NCBI GenBank assembly: GCA_027489955.1
Contig: JAIXYZ010000013.1
Span: 992,001-1,056,000 of the forward strand
Source of the DNA: Hyphomicrobiales bacterium
GTDB taxonomy: Bacteria > Pseudomonadota > Alphaproteobacteria > Rhizobiales > Beijerinckiaceae
Length of the DNA stretch: 64,000 nt
Direction of reading: 5' to 3'
Shown here in pieces: positions 37,900-47,609 of this stretch (the stretch's first letter is position 1; each line of letters opens with the position of its first letter). The notes under the pieces are model-generated. The model worked only from the letters and a program-made list of their open reading frames with translations. It made no database searches and had not been told where the DNA came from. The position numbers and the translations under genes are program-made.

Positions 37900-37916
37900 G
37901 CCCTTAACACACTCCC

Positions 37917-37943
37917 TTCGGCCGGGCGCTAAGCTCGGCCGAA
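37917..37943. repeat. Inverted repeat in the tig-clpP gap
   Basis: TTCGGCCG (37917-37924) pairs with CGGCCGAA (37936-37943) across an 11-base loop, in the 67-base gap before clpP. It has no T-run and may affect message stability or attenuation. Confidence 0.4.
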
Positions 37944-37966
37944 ACGATTCGTGATGGAAGGTTCCG

Positions 37967-38578
37967 ATGAGAGATCCGATCGAGGTCTACAACAATCTCG
38001 TGCCGATGGTGGTCGAGCAGTCGAGCCGCGGCGAACGCGCCTTCGACATCTTCTCCCGCCTCCTGCGCGAGCGCATCATCTTCCTCACCGGACCGGTCGA
38101 GGACGGCTCGGCCTCGCTCGTGGTCGCCCAGCTCCTCTTCCTGGAAGCCGAGAACCCCAAGAAGGAAATCTCCTTCTACATCAACTCGCCCGGCGGCGTG
38201 GTGACGGCGGGCATGTCGATCTACGACACGATGCAGTTCATCCGCTGCCCAGTCTCCACGCTCTGCGTCGGCCAGGCGGCCTCCATGGGCTCGCTCCTGC
38301 TCGCCGCCGGCGAGCCGGGCCAGCGCTTCGCCCTGCCGAACGCGCGCATCATGGTGCACCAGCCGTCCGGCGGCTTCCGCGGCCAGGCGACGGACATCCT
38401 GATCCACGCCCGCGAGATCGAGTCCCTCAAGCGCCGGCTGAACGAGATCTACGTCCACCACACCGGCAAGGACTACGCGACGATCGAGAACGCGCTGGAG
38501 CGGGACAATTTCATGTCCGCCGAGGCCGCCAGGGAGTTCGGCATCGTCGATCAGGTGATTGCGAAGCGGCCCGAGTGA
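37967..38578 (+). CDS. clpP: ATP-dependent Clp protease proteolytic subunit
   Basis: A 203-residue serine peptidase that forms a two-ring barrel used by ClpX and ClpA. The catalytic residues are Ser106 (GQAASMGS), His131 ([13 protein letters not shown]) and Asp180 (ERDNFM), in the spacing of E. coli ClpP. The N-terminal residues [23 protein letters not shown] resemble the processed leader of the family. GGAAGG precedes the ATG. clpX follows 224 bases later. Confidence 0.98.
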   Translation: MRDPIEVYNNLVPMVVEQSSRGERAFDIFSRLLRERIIFLTGPVEDGSASLVVAQLLFLEAENPKKEISFYINSPGGVVTAGMSIYDTMQFIRCPVSTLCVGQAASMGSLLLAAGEPGQRFALPNARIMVHQPSGGFRGQATDILIHAREIESLKRRLNEIYVHHTGKDYATIENALERDNFMSAEAAREFGIVDQVIAKRPE

Positions 38579-38802
38579 GCGGCTGCCGCTGGGCTTGCCT
38601 GCAACACCCCCGCACTTCGTCGCCACCGCGACGCCATGGGCCGGTTGATCGGCGTGTGGCGTCGTGTTTGCATGGCCCTGCGGATGAACGACGGGCCCGA
38701 ATCGCGGCCCCTTCGCCGAAGCGTGATACGCTTTCTTAGGCGGGCCCGTTTAATCTTGGCGGACGACCCTTATATGACAGGTCGCCGAACTGGAGACGAA
38801 CG

Positions 38803-40065
<1,263 letters not shown>

Positions 40066-40095
40066 GGGCAGGGCGGTCCGACCTGATCGAAGCAG

Positions 40096-40118
40096 GGGCC
40101 GCCTCCGGGCGGCCCTTT
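40096..40118 (+). terminator. Intrinsic-type terminator after clpX
   Basis: GGGCCGCC (40096-40103) pairs with GGCGGCCC (40108-40115) over TCCG, followed by only TTTGC. The short T-run makes it a weak terminator, but the position, 30 bases past the stop, is right. Confidence 0.55.
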
Positions 40119-40222
40119 GCTGTTCCGGACTGGTGATGACGCCGATGCCGGCCATTTTCCGTCCTTCCGGCCGGAAATGGGGGGGGGCGGGGGCGGTCAC
40201 ACCGGGTTACTCGGGCATGCGA

Positions 40223-40299
40223 GGGGAGGCGTGGATGCTCGGCACAAGGCCGAGCATGACGGGGGAGGCGTGGATGCTCGGCACAGGGCCGAGCATGAC
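40223..40299. repeat. 39-base tandem repeat, two copies, each a hairpin
   Basis: Two units (starts 40223 and 40262) match over 38 bases with a single difference (CACAAGG against CACAGGG). Each contains ATGCTCGGC and GCCGAGCAT, complementary arms separated by a few bases, so each can form a hairpin. Confidence 0.85.
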
Positions 40300-40555
40300 G
40301 GCGGAGCCGGGAACGCCTTTCGTCGGCCGTCGACCGAACCCGAAGCTGCCCCCACCACAATCGCCATGGTCGGGCCTGTCCCGACCATCCACGCCTTCCG
40401 TCCGGTCCTCGATTGTCATTCCCGGCCGGACGCGTAACCCCGCGACATCCCCGGCCGGAGCGTAGCGGAGGGGAAGGGGACCCAGAGAGCGGTGGCAGCC
40501 GTGCTCCCACGCCCGGCGCCCCCTCACCCTGTCCCTCTCCCCCTTAAGGAGGCGA

Positions 40556-40895
40556 GGGGACGGCCAGCACCGCGCCTTTTTCCCCTCCCCCTTGCGGGGA
40601 GGGGTCAGGGGTGGGGGTCAGTGCCGCAGGAGCGCCATGGCAGCCACTGTGCTCCATGCCCGGCCATCTCTGGATCCCCTTCCCGGCGCGTTCCGCGCCG
40701 CCGGGGATGACACAGGAGGGTCAGGCAAGGGGACGGCAGCCGGCGCGCCTTTTTCCCCTCCCCCTTGCGGGGAGGGGCCAGGGGTGGGGGTCGGTGCCGG
40801 AGGAGCGCCACGGCAGCCACCGAGCTCCGTGCCTGGCAATTACTGGATCCCCTTCCCTCGCTTCGCTCGCCGGGGATGACAGGGGAGGGTGCCAC
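40556..40895. repeat. 173-base imperfect direct repeat, two copies
   Basis: Copy A begins GGGGACGG at 40556 and copy B begins identically at 40729. Both run through the CCCCTCCCC hairpin (40582-40604 and 40755-40777), AGGAGCGCCA and a CTGGATCCCC element, ending GGGGATGACA. The copies differ at scattered bases, so the duplication is not very recent. Confidence 0.8.
40843..40880. repeat. 38-base REP-like element (identical copy at 41028-41065)
   Basis: CTGGATCCCCTTCCC is followed by CTCGCTTCGCTCGC and GGGGATGAC. The outer arms CCCC/GGGG and the inner GCTTCGC make an imperfect hairpin. An identical copy lies at 41028-41065, a variant at 40670-40711, and reverse-complement relatives at 40942-40990 and 40446-40485. 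Confidence 0.75.
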
Positions 40896-41330
40896 CAGAG
40901 CGTAGCGGCTTTGCAGCCCATGAAGGTGCCCATCCTCCCTTGTCATCCCCGGCCGGAGCGCCGTGAGGCGCGTAGGGGAAGGGGATCCAGGATGCGGTTG
41001 CCACCCGTGCACCATGCCCGGTCCTTTCTGGATCCCCTTCCCTCGCTTCGCTCGCCGGGGATGACACGGGAGGGTGACGCAATGCGCGACAGCCCCCGCC
41101 CCGCAGGCCAACTGGCATCGCCTGTGCATCCATCCGCGACAGGTGGCCTCATCGCTTGAAGATGGGGCCATGCAGGACCACCTTATGGGCACGGCGATGT
41201 GAGTCTGGGCCTTGCCGCTCCGCTCACGCCGGATCGCGCTCAAGAAAGAGGCGGTCAGGCAGCCGGCCCCGGCCGCGGCATGGCCCATCACGGGCATGCC
41301 GGTGGCCGCAACCGAAAGGACTTTGGGACG

Positions 41331-43751
41331 ATGACATCTCCCAAGCAGCGTCAGCCGATCGTTCCCGGAACGTCGGGCACCTATCCGGTTCTCCCGCTGC
41401 GCGACATCGTGGTCTTCCCCCACATGATCGCGCCGCTCTTCGTCGGCCGCGAGAAATCCATTCGCGCGCTCGAGGAGGTCGTGAAGAACGAGGGCCTGAT
41501 CCTCCTGGCGACGCAGAAGAACGCGACCGACGACGATCCCGCGACCGACTCGATCTACGAGATCGGCACGCTGGCGAACGTCCTGCAGCTCCTGAAGCTG
41601 CCCGACGGCACCGTGAAGGTGCTGGTCGAGGGCGGCGGGCGCGCGCGCATCAGCCAGTTCACCCGCTCCGACGAGTATTACGAGGCCGAGGCCACCGCGC
41701 TCGCCGACGAGATCGGCGATCAGGTCGAGGTCGAGGCGCTCGCCCGCTCCGTCGTGTCGGAGTTCGAGAGCTATGTGAAGCTCAACAAGAAGGTCTCGCC
41801 CGAGGTCGTCGCCGCGATCACCCAGATCGACGAGCCGGCCAAGCTGTCCGATTCCGTGGCCCCCCATCTGGCCATCAAGATCCAGGACAAGCAGGCGATC
41901 CTGGAGACCGTCTCCGTGTCCGGCCGCCTGGAGAAGGTGCTCGGCCTGATGGAGAGCGAGATCTCCGTGCTCCAGGTGGAGAAGCGCATCCGCTCGCGCG
42001 TCAAGCGCCAGATGGAGAAGACCCAGCGCGAGTACTACCTGAACGAGCAGATGAAGGCGATCCAGAAGGAGCTGGGCGACGAGGACGGCAAGGACGAGCT
42101 CGCCGAGATCGAGGATCGCATCGAGAAGACGAAGCTCACCAAGGAGGCCCGCGACAAGGCCCTCGCCGAGCTGAAGAAGCTCCGGCAGATGTCGCCGATG
42201 TCAGCGGAAGCCACCGTCGTGCGCAACTACCTCGACTGGATGCTCGGCATCCCGTGGAACAAGAAGTCGAAGGTCAAGAAGGACCTGCGCGCCGCGCAGG
42301 AGTTGCTGGACCACGACCATCACGGGCTGGAGAAGGTCAAGGACCGGATCGTCGAGTACCTCGCCGTGCAGCAGCGGGCGAACAAGCTCAGCGGCCCGAT
42401 CCTGTGCCTCGTCGGCCCTCCGGGCGTCGGCAAGACCTCGCTCGGCAAGTCGATGGCCAAGGCCACCGGCCGCGAGTTCGTGCGCCTGTCGCTCGGCGGC
42501 GTGCGTGACGAGGCCGAGATCCGCGGTCACCGCAGGACCTATATCGGCTCCATGCCGGGCAAGATCGTCCAGGCCATGAAGAAGGCCAAGACGTCGAACC
42601 CGCTCATCCTGCTCGACGAGATCGACAAGATGGGCATGGACTTCCGTGGCGATCCGTCCGCGGCGCTGCTGGAGGTGCTGGATCCGGAGCAGAACTCGAC
42701 GTTCAACGACCATTACCTCGAGGTCGATTACGACCTGTCGAACGTGATGTTCGTGACGACGGCGAACACGCTCAACATCCCGCCGGCCCTGCTGGACCGG
42801 ATGGAGCTGATCCGCATCGCCGGCTACACCGAGGAGGAGAAGGCCGAAATCGCCCGGCAGCACCTCATTCCGAACGCCGTGGCCAAGCATGGCCTGCAGC
42901 CGAAGGAATGGGCGATCGAGGACGGCGCGCTCCTGGCCCTCATCCGCACCTACACGCGGGAGGCCGGCGTCCGCAATCTCGAGCGGGAGATCTCCAACCT
43001 CGCGCGCAAGGCGGTGAAGGACATTCTTCTGAGCAAGAAGAAGAAGGTCACCGTCACGACCGACAACCTGTCCGACTATCTGGGCGTGCCGAAGTTCCGC
43101 TTCGGCTCGGCCGAGACCGAGGACCAGGTGGGCGTGGTCACCGGGCTTGCCTGGACCGAGGTCGGCGGCGAATTGCTGACGATCGAAGGCGTCATGATGC
43201 CCGGCAAGGGCAAGATGACGGTCACCGGCAACCTGAAGGACGTGATGAAGGAATCGATCTCGGCGGCGGCGTCCTACGTCCGCTCGCGGGCGGTCGATTT
43301 CGGGATCGAGCCGCCGCTCTTCGACCGGCGCGACATCCACGTTCACGTGCCCGAGGGTGCGACCCCGAAGGACGGCCCGTCCGCCGGCATCGCGATGGCG
43401 ACCGCCATCGTCTCGGTGCTGACCGGCATCCCCGTCCGGCGCGACATCGCCATGACCGGCGAGGTCACGCTGCGGGGCCGGGTCCTGCCCATCGGCGGCC
43501 TGAAGGAGAAGCTCCTGGCGGCGCTGCGGGGCGGCATCAAGACCGTGCTGATCCCCGAGGACAACGCCAAGGACCTCGCGGACCTGCCGAAGTCGGTGAA
43601 GAACGGGCTCGAGATCATCCCCGTCGCCCGCATGGACCAGGTCCTGGGCCATGCCCTGACGGGCAAGCCCGAGCCGATCTCCTGGGACGAGCCGGCGCCC
43701 GCTCCGGCCCGCACCGGAGACGACGAGTCGGCCGGCTTCGTCGCCCATTAA
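41331..43751 (+). CDS. lon: ATP-dependent protease Lon
   Basis: An 806-residue AAA+ serine protease. The N-terminal substrate-binding domain starts [16 protein letters not shown] coiled coil (about 190-270) leads to the AAA+ domain with Walker [10 protein letters not shown] and sensor regions. The protease domain has the catalytic dyad Ser684 ([11 protein letters not shown]) and Lys725 ([10 protein letters not shown]). Lon degrades damaged proteins and, in alphaproteobacteria, DnaA and CcrM (family knowledge). AAAGGA lies about ten bases before the chosen ATG. It is the last gene of the quality-control block. Confidence 0.98.
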   Translation: MTSPKQRQPIVPGTSGTYPVLPLRDIVVFPHMIAPLFVGREKSIRALEEVVKNEGLILLATQKNATDDDPATDSIYEIGTLANVLQLLKLPDGTVKVLVEGGGRARISQFTRSDEYYEAEATALADEIGDQVEVEALARSVVSEFESYVKLNKKVSPEVVAAITQIDEPAKLSDSVAPHLAIKIQDKQAILETVSVSGRLEKVLGLMESEISVLQVEKRIRSRVKRQMEKTQREYYLNEQMKAIQKELGDEDGKDELAEIEDRIEKTKLTKEARDKALAELKKLRQMSPMSAEATVVRNYLDWMLGIPWNKKSKVKKDLRAAQELLDHDHHGLEKVKDRIVEYLAVQQRANKLSGPILCLVGPPGVGKTSLGKSMAKATGREFVRLSLGGVRDEAEIRGHRRTYIGSMPGKIVQAMKKAKTSNPLILLDEIDKMGMDFRGDPSAALLEVLDPEQNSTFNDHYLEVDYDLSNVMFVTTANTLNIPPALLDRMELIRIAGYTEEEKAEIARQHLIPNAVAKHGLQPKEWAIEDGALLALIRTYTREAGVRNLEREISNLARKAVKDILLSKKKKVTVTTDNLSDYLGVPKFRFGSAETEDQVGVVTGLAWTEVGGELLTIEGVMMPGKGKMTVTGNLKDVMKESISAAASYVRSRAVDFGIEPPLFDRRDIHVHVPEGATPKDGPSAGIAMATAIVSVLTGIPVRRDIAMTGEVTLRGRVLPIGGLKEKLLAALRGGIKTVLIPEDNAKDLADLPKSVKNGLEIIPVARMDQVLGHALTGKPEPISWDEPAPAPARTGDDESAGFVAH

Positions 43752-43774
43752 GGGTCGAGGCCACACGAAACCGG

Positions 43775-43805
43775 GCCCCGGGACCACGTCCCGGGGCTTG
43801 TGCTT
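43775..43805 (+). terminator. Terminator after lon
   Basis: GCCCCGGGAC (43775-43784) pairs with GTCCCGGGGC (43788-43797) across CAC, followed by TTGTGCTT. A GC-rich ten-base stem and a T-rich tail, 24 bases past the lon stop. Confidence 0.65.
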
Positions 43806-43832
43806 GCGCAGGCCTGCGCGGATTCGTATGGA
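43804..43832 (+). promoter_or_regulatory. Possible promoter for tRNA-Val
   Basis: TTGCGC (43804-43809) and TATGGA (43827-43832) with a 17-base spacer, about 45 bases before the tRNA. The boxes are only fair matches to the consensus. Confidence 0.4.
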
Positions 43833-43877
43833 AGCGGGGAGGGCGGCCGCCGGGCGGGCGCCCTCGCGATTTCATCC

Positions 43878-43953
43878 GGGCGGTTAGCTCAGTCGGTAGA
43901 GCATCTCGTTTACACCGAGAGGGTCGGCGGTTCGAGCCCGTCACCGCCCACCA
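43878..43953 (+). tRNA. tRNA-Val (UAC)
   Basis: GGGCGGT (43878-43884) pairs with ACCGCCC (43943-43949); discriminator A at 43950 and encoded CCA at 43951-43953. The anticodon TAC is at 43911-43913 in a seven-base loop with a five-base stem. Reads GUA and related valine codons. Confidence 0.97.
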
Positions 43954-43972
43954 ATTGCCGGAGCCCGTTGCG

Positions 43973-44671
43973 ATGAGGCCATTCCTCGCGGCCGCCCTAG
44001 CTTGTGCCGGCGTCGCCGCGCTGTCGTCTACCCCCGCGCAGGCGCTGACCTACACCTTCGCCCCGGTCGCCGTGAACGGCTGCCGCAGCGACTGCCCGGT
44101 CGCCATCGTGGCCACCGGCGAGGTCAGCCTGTCGGCGGCGGAAGACCTGCTGGCGCGGCTGGAGCCGTTCGTCCGGTCGCGGCGCCCCATGGCGGGCACG
44201 CTCATCATCGATTCGCCCGGCGGCTATCTGGTCGGAGCCCTCAAGCTCGGCATCGTGATCCGCGAGCTGAAGCTGAACGTCATGGTCGCGAGCTATCAAG
44301 GGCCGTCACAGCTGGGGACCGCGCGCTGCAACTCCGCCTGCGCCTATATCCTGGCGGCGGGGGTCAAGCGCTTCGTGCCCGACGGCAGCGCGGTCGGCGT
44401 ACACAAGTCCTACGACGCGGGGGTCAGCCAGCGCGACATCCTGGGCGGCGGCATGATCGACGCCGTGCGGCCGGCGGGCAGCACGGACGAGGTGCTGGGC
44501 CGCTATCTGGCCCGCATGGGCGTCAGCCGCGATCTTCTCAAGCTGGTCAACGCCACGCCATCCTCGGACATCCGCACGTTGACGCGCTCGGAACTGGGCC
44601 GTTTCCGCCTGGCCTCGGCCATCGGCGGTTCGGGCGAGAAGCGCAGGCCGAAGCGTCGCGACGGGAACTAG
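43973..44671 (+). CDS. Periplasmic ClpP/crotonase-fold protein
   Basis: A 232-residue exported protein. Residues 1-24 are a signal peptide ending AQA-L. The mature part has the beta-strand/turn pattern of ClpP-like proteins: GTLIIDSPGGYLVGALKLG (oxyanion-hole region) and RCNSACAYILAAGVKRFV, where Ser-Ala-Cys-Ala occupies the place of the ClpP catalytic serine loop, followed by GSAVGVHKSYD at the histidine loop. A periplasmic serine-peptidase activity is possible but not shown by the sequence. The tail is lysine/arginine-rich. It lies between tRNA-Val and tRNA-Asp, a compact island. Confidence 0.75.
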   Translation: MRPFLAAALACAGVAALSSTPAQALTYTFAPVAVNGCRSDCPVAIVATGEVSLSAAEDLLARLEPFVRSRRPMAGTLIIDSPGGYLVGALKLGIVIRELKLNVMVASYQGPSQLGTARCNSACAYILAAGVKRFVPDGSAVGVHKSYDAGVSQRDILGGGMIDAVRPAGSTDEVLGRYLARMGVSRDLLKLVNATPSSDIRTLTRSELGRFRLASAIGGSGEKRRPKRRDGN

Positions 44672-44692
44672 CCGGCGGGCGGGGCAATCGCC

Positions 44693-44721
44693 TTGACAGG
44701 CCGGTGCCCCCCCAATAAACA
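44693..44721 (+). promoter_or_regulatory. Promoter for tRNA-Asp
   Basis: A perfect -35 box TTGACA (44693-44698), a 17-base C/G-rich spacer and a weak -10 TAAACA (44716-44721) lie 40 bases before the tRNA. Confidence 0.5.
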
Positions 44722-44760
44722 CCGCGCCACGAGGACGGGCATGGCCCTCCCGACGCCTGC

Positions 44761-44837
44761 GCGGGCGTAGCTCAGTTGGTTAGAGTGCCGGCCTGTCACG
44801 CCGGAGGTCGCGGGTTCGAGCCCCGTCGCCCGCGCCA
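44761..44837 (+). tRNA. tRNA-Asp (GUC)
   Basis: GCGGGCG (44761-44767) pairs with CGCCCGC (44827-44833); the discriminator is G at 44834, an aspartate identity base, and CCA is encoded at 44835-44837. The anticodon GTC is at 44795-44797. Confidence 0.97.
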
Positions 44838-44901
44838 CACAATCCCTGCTCAAATCGCTGGATCGGGCCCATCCCTGGGGCGGCATGCGCCCTGTCGCGC
44901 G

Positions 44902-44928
44902 AAAGCCCGCCGCGGGTAAGCGGCGGGC
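44902..44928 (-). terminator. Terminator of the Q-rich protein gene
   Basis: GCCCGCCG (44905-44912) pairs with CGGCGGGC (44921-44928). On the minus strand the stem is followed by TTTCGCG, a short T-run, 18 bases past the stop codon of the leftward Q-rich gene. Confidence 0.55.
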
Positions 44929-44945
44929 CTCGCAATCTTCGAGAA

Positions 44946-45233
44946 TCAGCTCTGCTGCTGGTCATCCGGGGCCTTGTCCCAGCCACCCTGCTGGCGCGGA
45001 TTGAGCGCCGATTCCTCGCTGCCCTGCTGCGACTGCTGCTGGCCGGGCTCGCGGTTCTGCTGCTGACCCATCTGATCGGGCTTGCGCTGCTGGCCCTGCT
45101 GGCCCGCCTGGTCCTGGCGGCCACGCTCGAAGCCTTCGGAGCCTTGCTCCTGCTGGCGGCGTTCGCGGTCCTGCTCGCCGAACTGCTGCGAATCCTTCTG
45201 ACCGCCGAACTGCTGGTTGTCGCGATTGTTCAT
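44946..45233 (-). CDS. Glutamine-rich intrinsically disordered protein
   Basis: A 95-residue, highly hydrophilic protein made mostly of Gln, Gly, Arg, Asp, Glu and Ser, with no hydrophobic core and no signal peptide. It looks fully disordered. GGAGG lies seven bases upstream of the ATG. I recognise a resemblance only to short alphaproteobacterial stress-associated or hydrophilin-like proteins; function is unknown. It is read in the same direction as the HdeA-like gene 84 bases upstream and could share its transcript. Confidence 0.6.
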   Translation of the reverse strand: MNNRDNQQFGGQKDSQQFGEQDRERRQQEQGSEGFERGRQDQAGQQGQQRKPDQMGQQQNREPGQQQSQQGSEESALNPRQQGGWDKAPDDQQQS

Positions 45234-45317
45234 GACGTTGCCTCCGATTGGTGGCCCCCTCGTCAGGTCAACGTGACCGGACGCGGCAGGTTCCTGAGGG
45301 AAGCGGCAGATTCCCGG

Positions 45318-45728
45318 CTAGCGGACCGGCGTCGGGCGGTCCGGCGGAGGCGGGGAGGCGGGCGCGTTCGCGCCCGGCGGCGGTGCAGGCTGTGCGCCTG
45401 GCGGAGGCGGGGCAGCCTCACGCCCGATCAGCACGACGCCGCGAAGCTCGGCGCCGATCAGCGGCAGGGACGGCTGCTTTTCGCACACCTCCACCAGCGA
45501 GGGCTCGAGATCGGGCAGACGGGAGCGGTCGATCTGCGCGCGCAGCGCCGCTCCGGAGTAAAAGCCATGCAGCCAGAGCGCGACCTGGGACCGCTCCTGA
45601 GCGGACAGCGCGACGAAATCCGCGCAGGTGCCGCGGCTGAGATCGGCGACCTGAGCGACCGCGACCGACGGTTGGGCTGCAGCAAGCCAGGCGCCGAGCA
45701 CGAGGGCGGGGCGTTTCCATCCTGTCAT
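45318..45728 (-). CDS. HdeA/HdeB-like periplasmic protein with proline-rich tail
   Basis: A 136-residue exported protein. Residues 1-27 form a signal peptide ending AVA-Q. The core (about 30-90) has TCADFVALSAQERSQVALWLHGFYSG and later VEVCEKQPS, two cysteines placed as in HdeA, where they form the one disulfide of this acid-activated chaperone. A long proline/alanine-rich tail (APPPPGAQPAPPPG) follows, not typical of HdeA. An acid-stress chaperone role is an inference from the fold match. The start at 45728 keeps a proper signal peptide. Confidence 0.7.
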   Translation of the reverse strand: MTGWKRPALVLGAWLAAAQPSVAVAQVADLSRGTCADFVALSAQERSQVALWLHGFYSGAALRAQIDRSRLPDLEPSLVEVCEKQPSLPLIGAELRGVVLIGREAAPPPPGAQPAPPPGANAPASPPPPDRPTPVR

Positions 45729-45905
45729 GTCCAAGCGGCACCCCGAATCGTGCGGTCGATGGGGCAGTCTAGGCCAGCCGCCCGAAACCCGCGACGCGAA
45801 GGTCGGGAGGGGCGGGCACCCTCGCGGCGACGTGTGTCGAAACCGCCCCCTGCGACGCCCGGAGAGCTTGCCACCCCATCCGGCCTGCGATAAGCCACGC
45901 CTCAA

Positions 45906-45931
45906 GTTCGAACGGTTCCAGCCTGCTGGAA
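45906..45931. promoter_or_regulatory. Two adjacent palindromes upstream of nuoA
   Basis: GTTCGAAC (45906-45913) and TTCCAGC-CT-GCTGGAA (45916-45931) lie next to each other about 75-100 bases before nuoA. They could be operators for the complex I operon. No clear -35/-10 pair accompanies them. Confidence 0.3.
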
Positions 45932-46004
45932 TCGCGAGGTTTCAAGGCCCCCGCCGAGGGCCGGACGGACGCCTCTCCGGCGCAAGCCCACGATCGGGTG
46001 TTGG

Positions 46005-46382
46005 ATGACGCAGACCCTGCCGAATCTTCTCAACGACTACCTGCCGCTCGGCATCTTCATCGCCGTATCGGGCGTGATCGGCCTCGCGCTCCTGATCGCG
46101 CCCTTCGCGGTGGCGTTCAAGAGCCCGGACCCGGAGAAGCTTTCAGCGTATGAATGCGGCTTCAATGCGTTCGACGACGCCCGCATGAAGTTCGACGTCC
46201 GCTTCTACCTCGTCGCGATCCTGTTCATCATCTTCGACCTGGAAGTCGCGTTCCTGTTTCCCTGGGCCGTGGCCTACGGCGATCTGGGATGGGCCGGGTT
46301 CTGGTCGATGATGGTGTTCCTGGGCGTTCTCACCATCGGCTTCGTCTACGAATGGAAGAAGGGGGCCCTCGAATGGGATTGA
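46005..46382 (+). CDS. nuoA: NADH-quinone oxidoreductase subunit A
   Basis: A 125-residue membrane subunit with three transmembrane helices (about 14-37, 68-90 and 98-118). The conserved [20 protein letters not shown] loop, which sits near the quinone site, is intact. It is the first of 14 contiguous nuo genes. Its last ten bases overlap nuoB. Confidence 0.97.
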   Translation: MTQTLPNLLNDYLPLGIFIAVSGVIGLALLIAPFAVAFKSPDPEKLSAYECGFNAFDDARMKFDVRFYLVAILFIIFDLEVAFLFPWAVAYGDLGWAGFWSMMVFLGVLTIGFVYEWKKGALEWD

Positions 46383-46963
46383 CCTCCGCCGCCGCCGGGA
46401 CCGGCACCCTCGTCGCGCCCCAGCCGAAAGGCATCATCGATCCCAATACCGGCAAGCCGGTCGGGTCGAACGATCCGTTTTTCGTCGGGATGAACGACGA
46501 GCTCGCGGACAAGGGCTTCCTGGTCACCTCGACCGAGGACCTGATCCAGTGGGCCCGCACCGGCTCGCTGATGTGGATGACCTTCGGCCTGGCCTGCTGC
46601 GCCGTCGAGATGATGCAGATGTCGATGCCGCGCTACGACGCCGAGCGCTTCGGCTTCGCGCCGCGCGCTTCGCCGCGCCAATCCGACGTCATGATCGTCG
46701 CCGGCACGCTGACCAACAAGATGGCCCCCGCGCTCCGCAAGGTCTACGACCAGATGCCGGAGCCGCGCTACGTCATCTCGATGGGTTCGTGCGCCAATGG
46801 CGGCGGCTACTACCATTACAGCTACAGCGTGGTGCGCGGCTGCGATCGGGTCGTCCCGGTCGACATCTACGTACCGGGCTGCCCGCCCACGGCGGAGGCG
46901 CTGCTTTATGGCGTCCTCCTGCTGCAGAAGAAGATCCGCCGCACCGGCACGATCGAACGCTAA
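46373..46963 (+). CDS. nuoB: NADH-quinone oxidoreductase subunit B
   Basis: A 196-residue peripheral-arm subunit that holds cluster N2, the last iron-sulfur centre before quinone. The ligands are visible as tandem Cys in LACCAVEMM, plus [10 protein letters not shown] and [11 protein letters not shown]. The N-terminal extension (about 45 residues) is common in alphaproteobacteria. It overlaps nuoA by ten bases; the ATG at 46373 fits the family N-terminus. Confidence 0.98.
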   Translation: MGLTSAAAGTGTLVAPQPKGIIDPNTGKPVGSNDPFFVGMNDELADKGFLVTSTEDLIQWARTGSLMWMTFGLACCAVEMMQMSMPRYDAERFGFAPRASPRQSDVMIVAGTLTNKMAPALRKVYDQMPEPRYVISMGSCANGGGYYHYSYSVVRGCDRVVPVDIYVPGCPPTAEALLYGVLLLQKKIRRTGTIER

Positions 46964-47005
46964 TTCCAGCACCGCGGTCCCAGCCGGGGCCGGGGGGGAG
47001 CCCGC

Positions 47006-47608
47006 ATGAGTCCTGATCTCGTATCGCTGAGCGAGCACATCGGCCGGCATCATCCCGGCGTGAGCGCACAGATCGCCCTGGGCGAGCTGACGCTGGAGGC
47101 GGAGGCCGACGGCATCGTCGGCCTGCTGACGTTCCTGCGCGACGATCCGCAGTGCCGCTTCGTGAACTTCGTGGACATTTGCGGCGTGGACTACCCGGCC
47201 CGGCCGAAGCGTTTCGACGTCGTCTACCACCTGCTGTCGCCGTATCTGAACCAGCGCATCCGGGTGAAGGTCCAGGCCGACGAGGAGACGCTGGTCCCGT
47301 CGGCGACGCCGGTCTTCCCCGCCGCCGACTGGTTCGAGCGTGAGGCCTACGACCTTTACGGCATCCTGTTTTCGGGCCACCCGGACCTGCGCCGCATCCT
47401 CACCGATTACGGCTTCCAGGGTCATCCGCTGCGCAAGGATTTCCCGCTGACGGGTTTCGTCGAGGTCCGCTACGACGACGAGCAGAAGCGTGTCGTCACG
47501 GAGCCCGTCCAGCTCCGTCAGGAATTCCGCAACTTCGATTTCCTCTCGCCCTGGGAGGGCACCGACTACGTGCTTCCCGGCGACGAGAAGGCTGCGGGGA
47601 AGCCGTGA
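47006..47608 (+). CDS. nuoC: NADH-quinone oxidoreductase subunit C
   Basis: A 200-residue peripheral-arm subunit (30-kDa family) that supports the quinone-binding NuoD. The signature ERE(A/-)YDLYGI is seen as [29 protein letters not shown]. NuoC and NuoD are separate genes here, unlike the fused NuoCD of E. coli. The gap to nuoD is one base after the stop. Confidence 0.97.
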   Translation: MSPDLVSLSEHIGRHHPGVSAQIALGELTLEAEADGIVGLLTFLRDDPQCRFVNFVDICGVDYPARPKRFDVVYHLLSPYLNQRIRVKVQADEETLVPSATPVFPAADWFEREAYDLYGILFSGHPDLRRILTDYGFQGHPLRKDFPLTGFVEVRYDDEQKRVVTEPVQLRQEFRNFDFLSPWEGTDYVLPGDEKAAGKP

Positions 47609-47609
47609 C

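Larger units (their letters stand above)
40066..41330. repeat. 1.26-kb non-coding, repeat-rich spacer between clpX and lon
   Basis: No convincing gene is present. The spacer contains several classes of repeat: (1) a 39-base tandem pair (40223-40299); (2) a 173-base direct repeat (40556-40728 and 40729 to about 40895), each copy with a CCCCTCCCC/GGGGAGGGG hairpin; (3) five copies in both orientations of a 38-49-base imperfect inverted repeat of the type CTGGATCCCCTTCCC...GGGGATGAC, two of them identical. A run of nine G at 40179-40187 also lies here. The lon promoter must be in the final 170 bases. Confidence 0.85.

Noticed and set aside
38755-38776. CTTGGC and CTTATATG before clpX as a promoter
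   Set aside because: The boxes are only about nine bases apart, too close for a sigma-70 or RpoH promoter.
40223-40299. Two-unit direct repeat resembling the start of a CRISPR array
   Set aside because: Only two copies with no spacer between them and no cas gene nearby; the units are hairpin tandem repeats.
40582-40777. CCCCTCCCC/GGGGAGGGG hairpins as terminators
   Set aside because: The T-run lies before, not after, the hairpin on the + strand, and on the minus strand the tail is A-rich. They are part of the duplicated repeat.
41155-41187. CTTGAA followed by CCTTATGG upstream of lon as a heat-shock (RpoH) promoter
   Set aside because: The spacing between the boxes, about 20 bases, is too long for known RpoH promoters, so I do not call it although lon is often heat-induced.
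46154-46963. A longer NuoB starting inside nuoA
   Set aside because: The added 73 residues are an out-of-frame shadow of nuoA and match no NuoB. The ATG at 46373 gives the normal protein.
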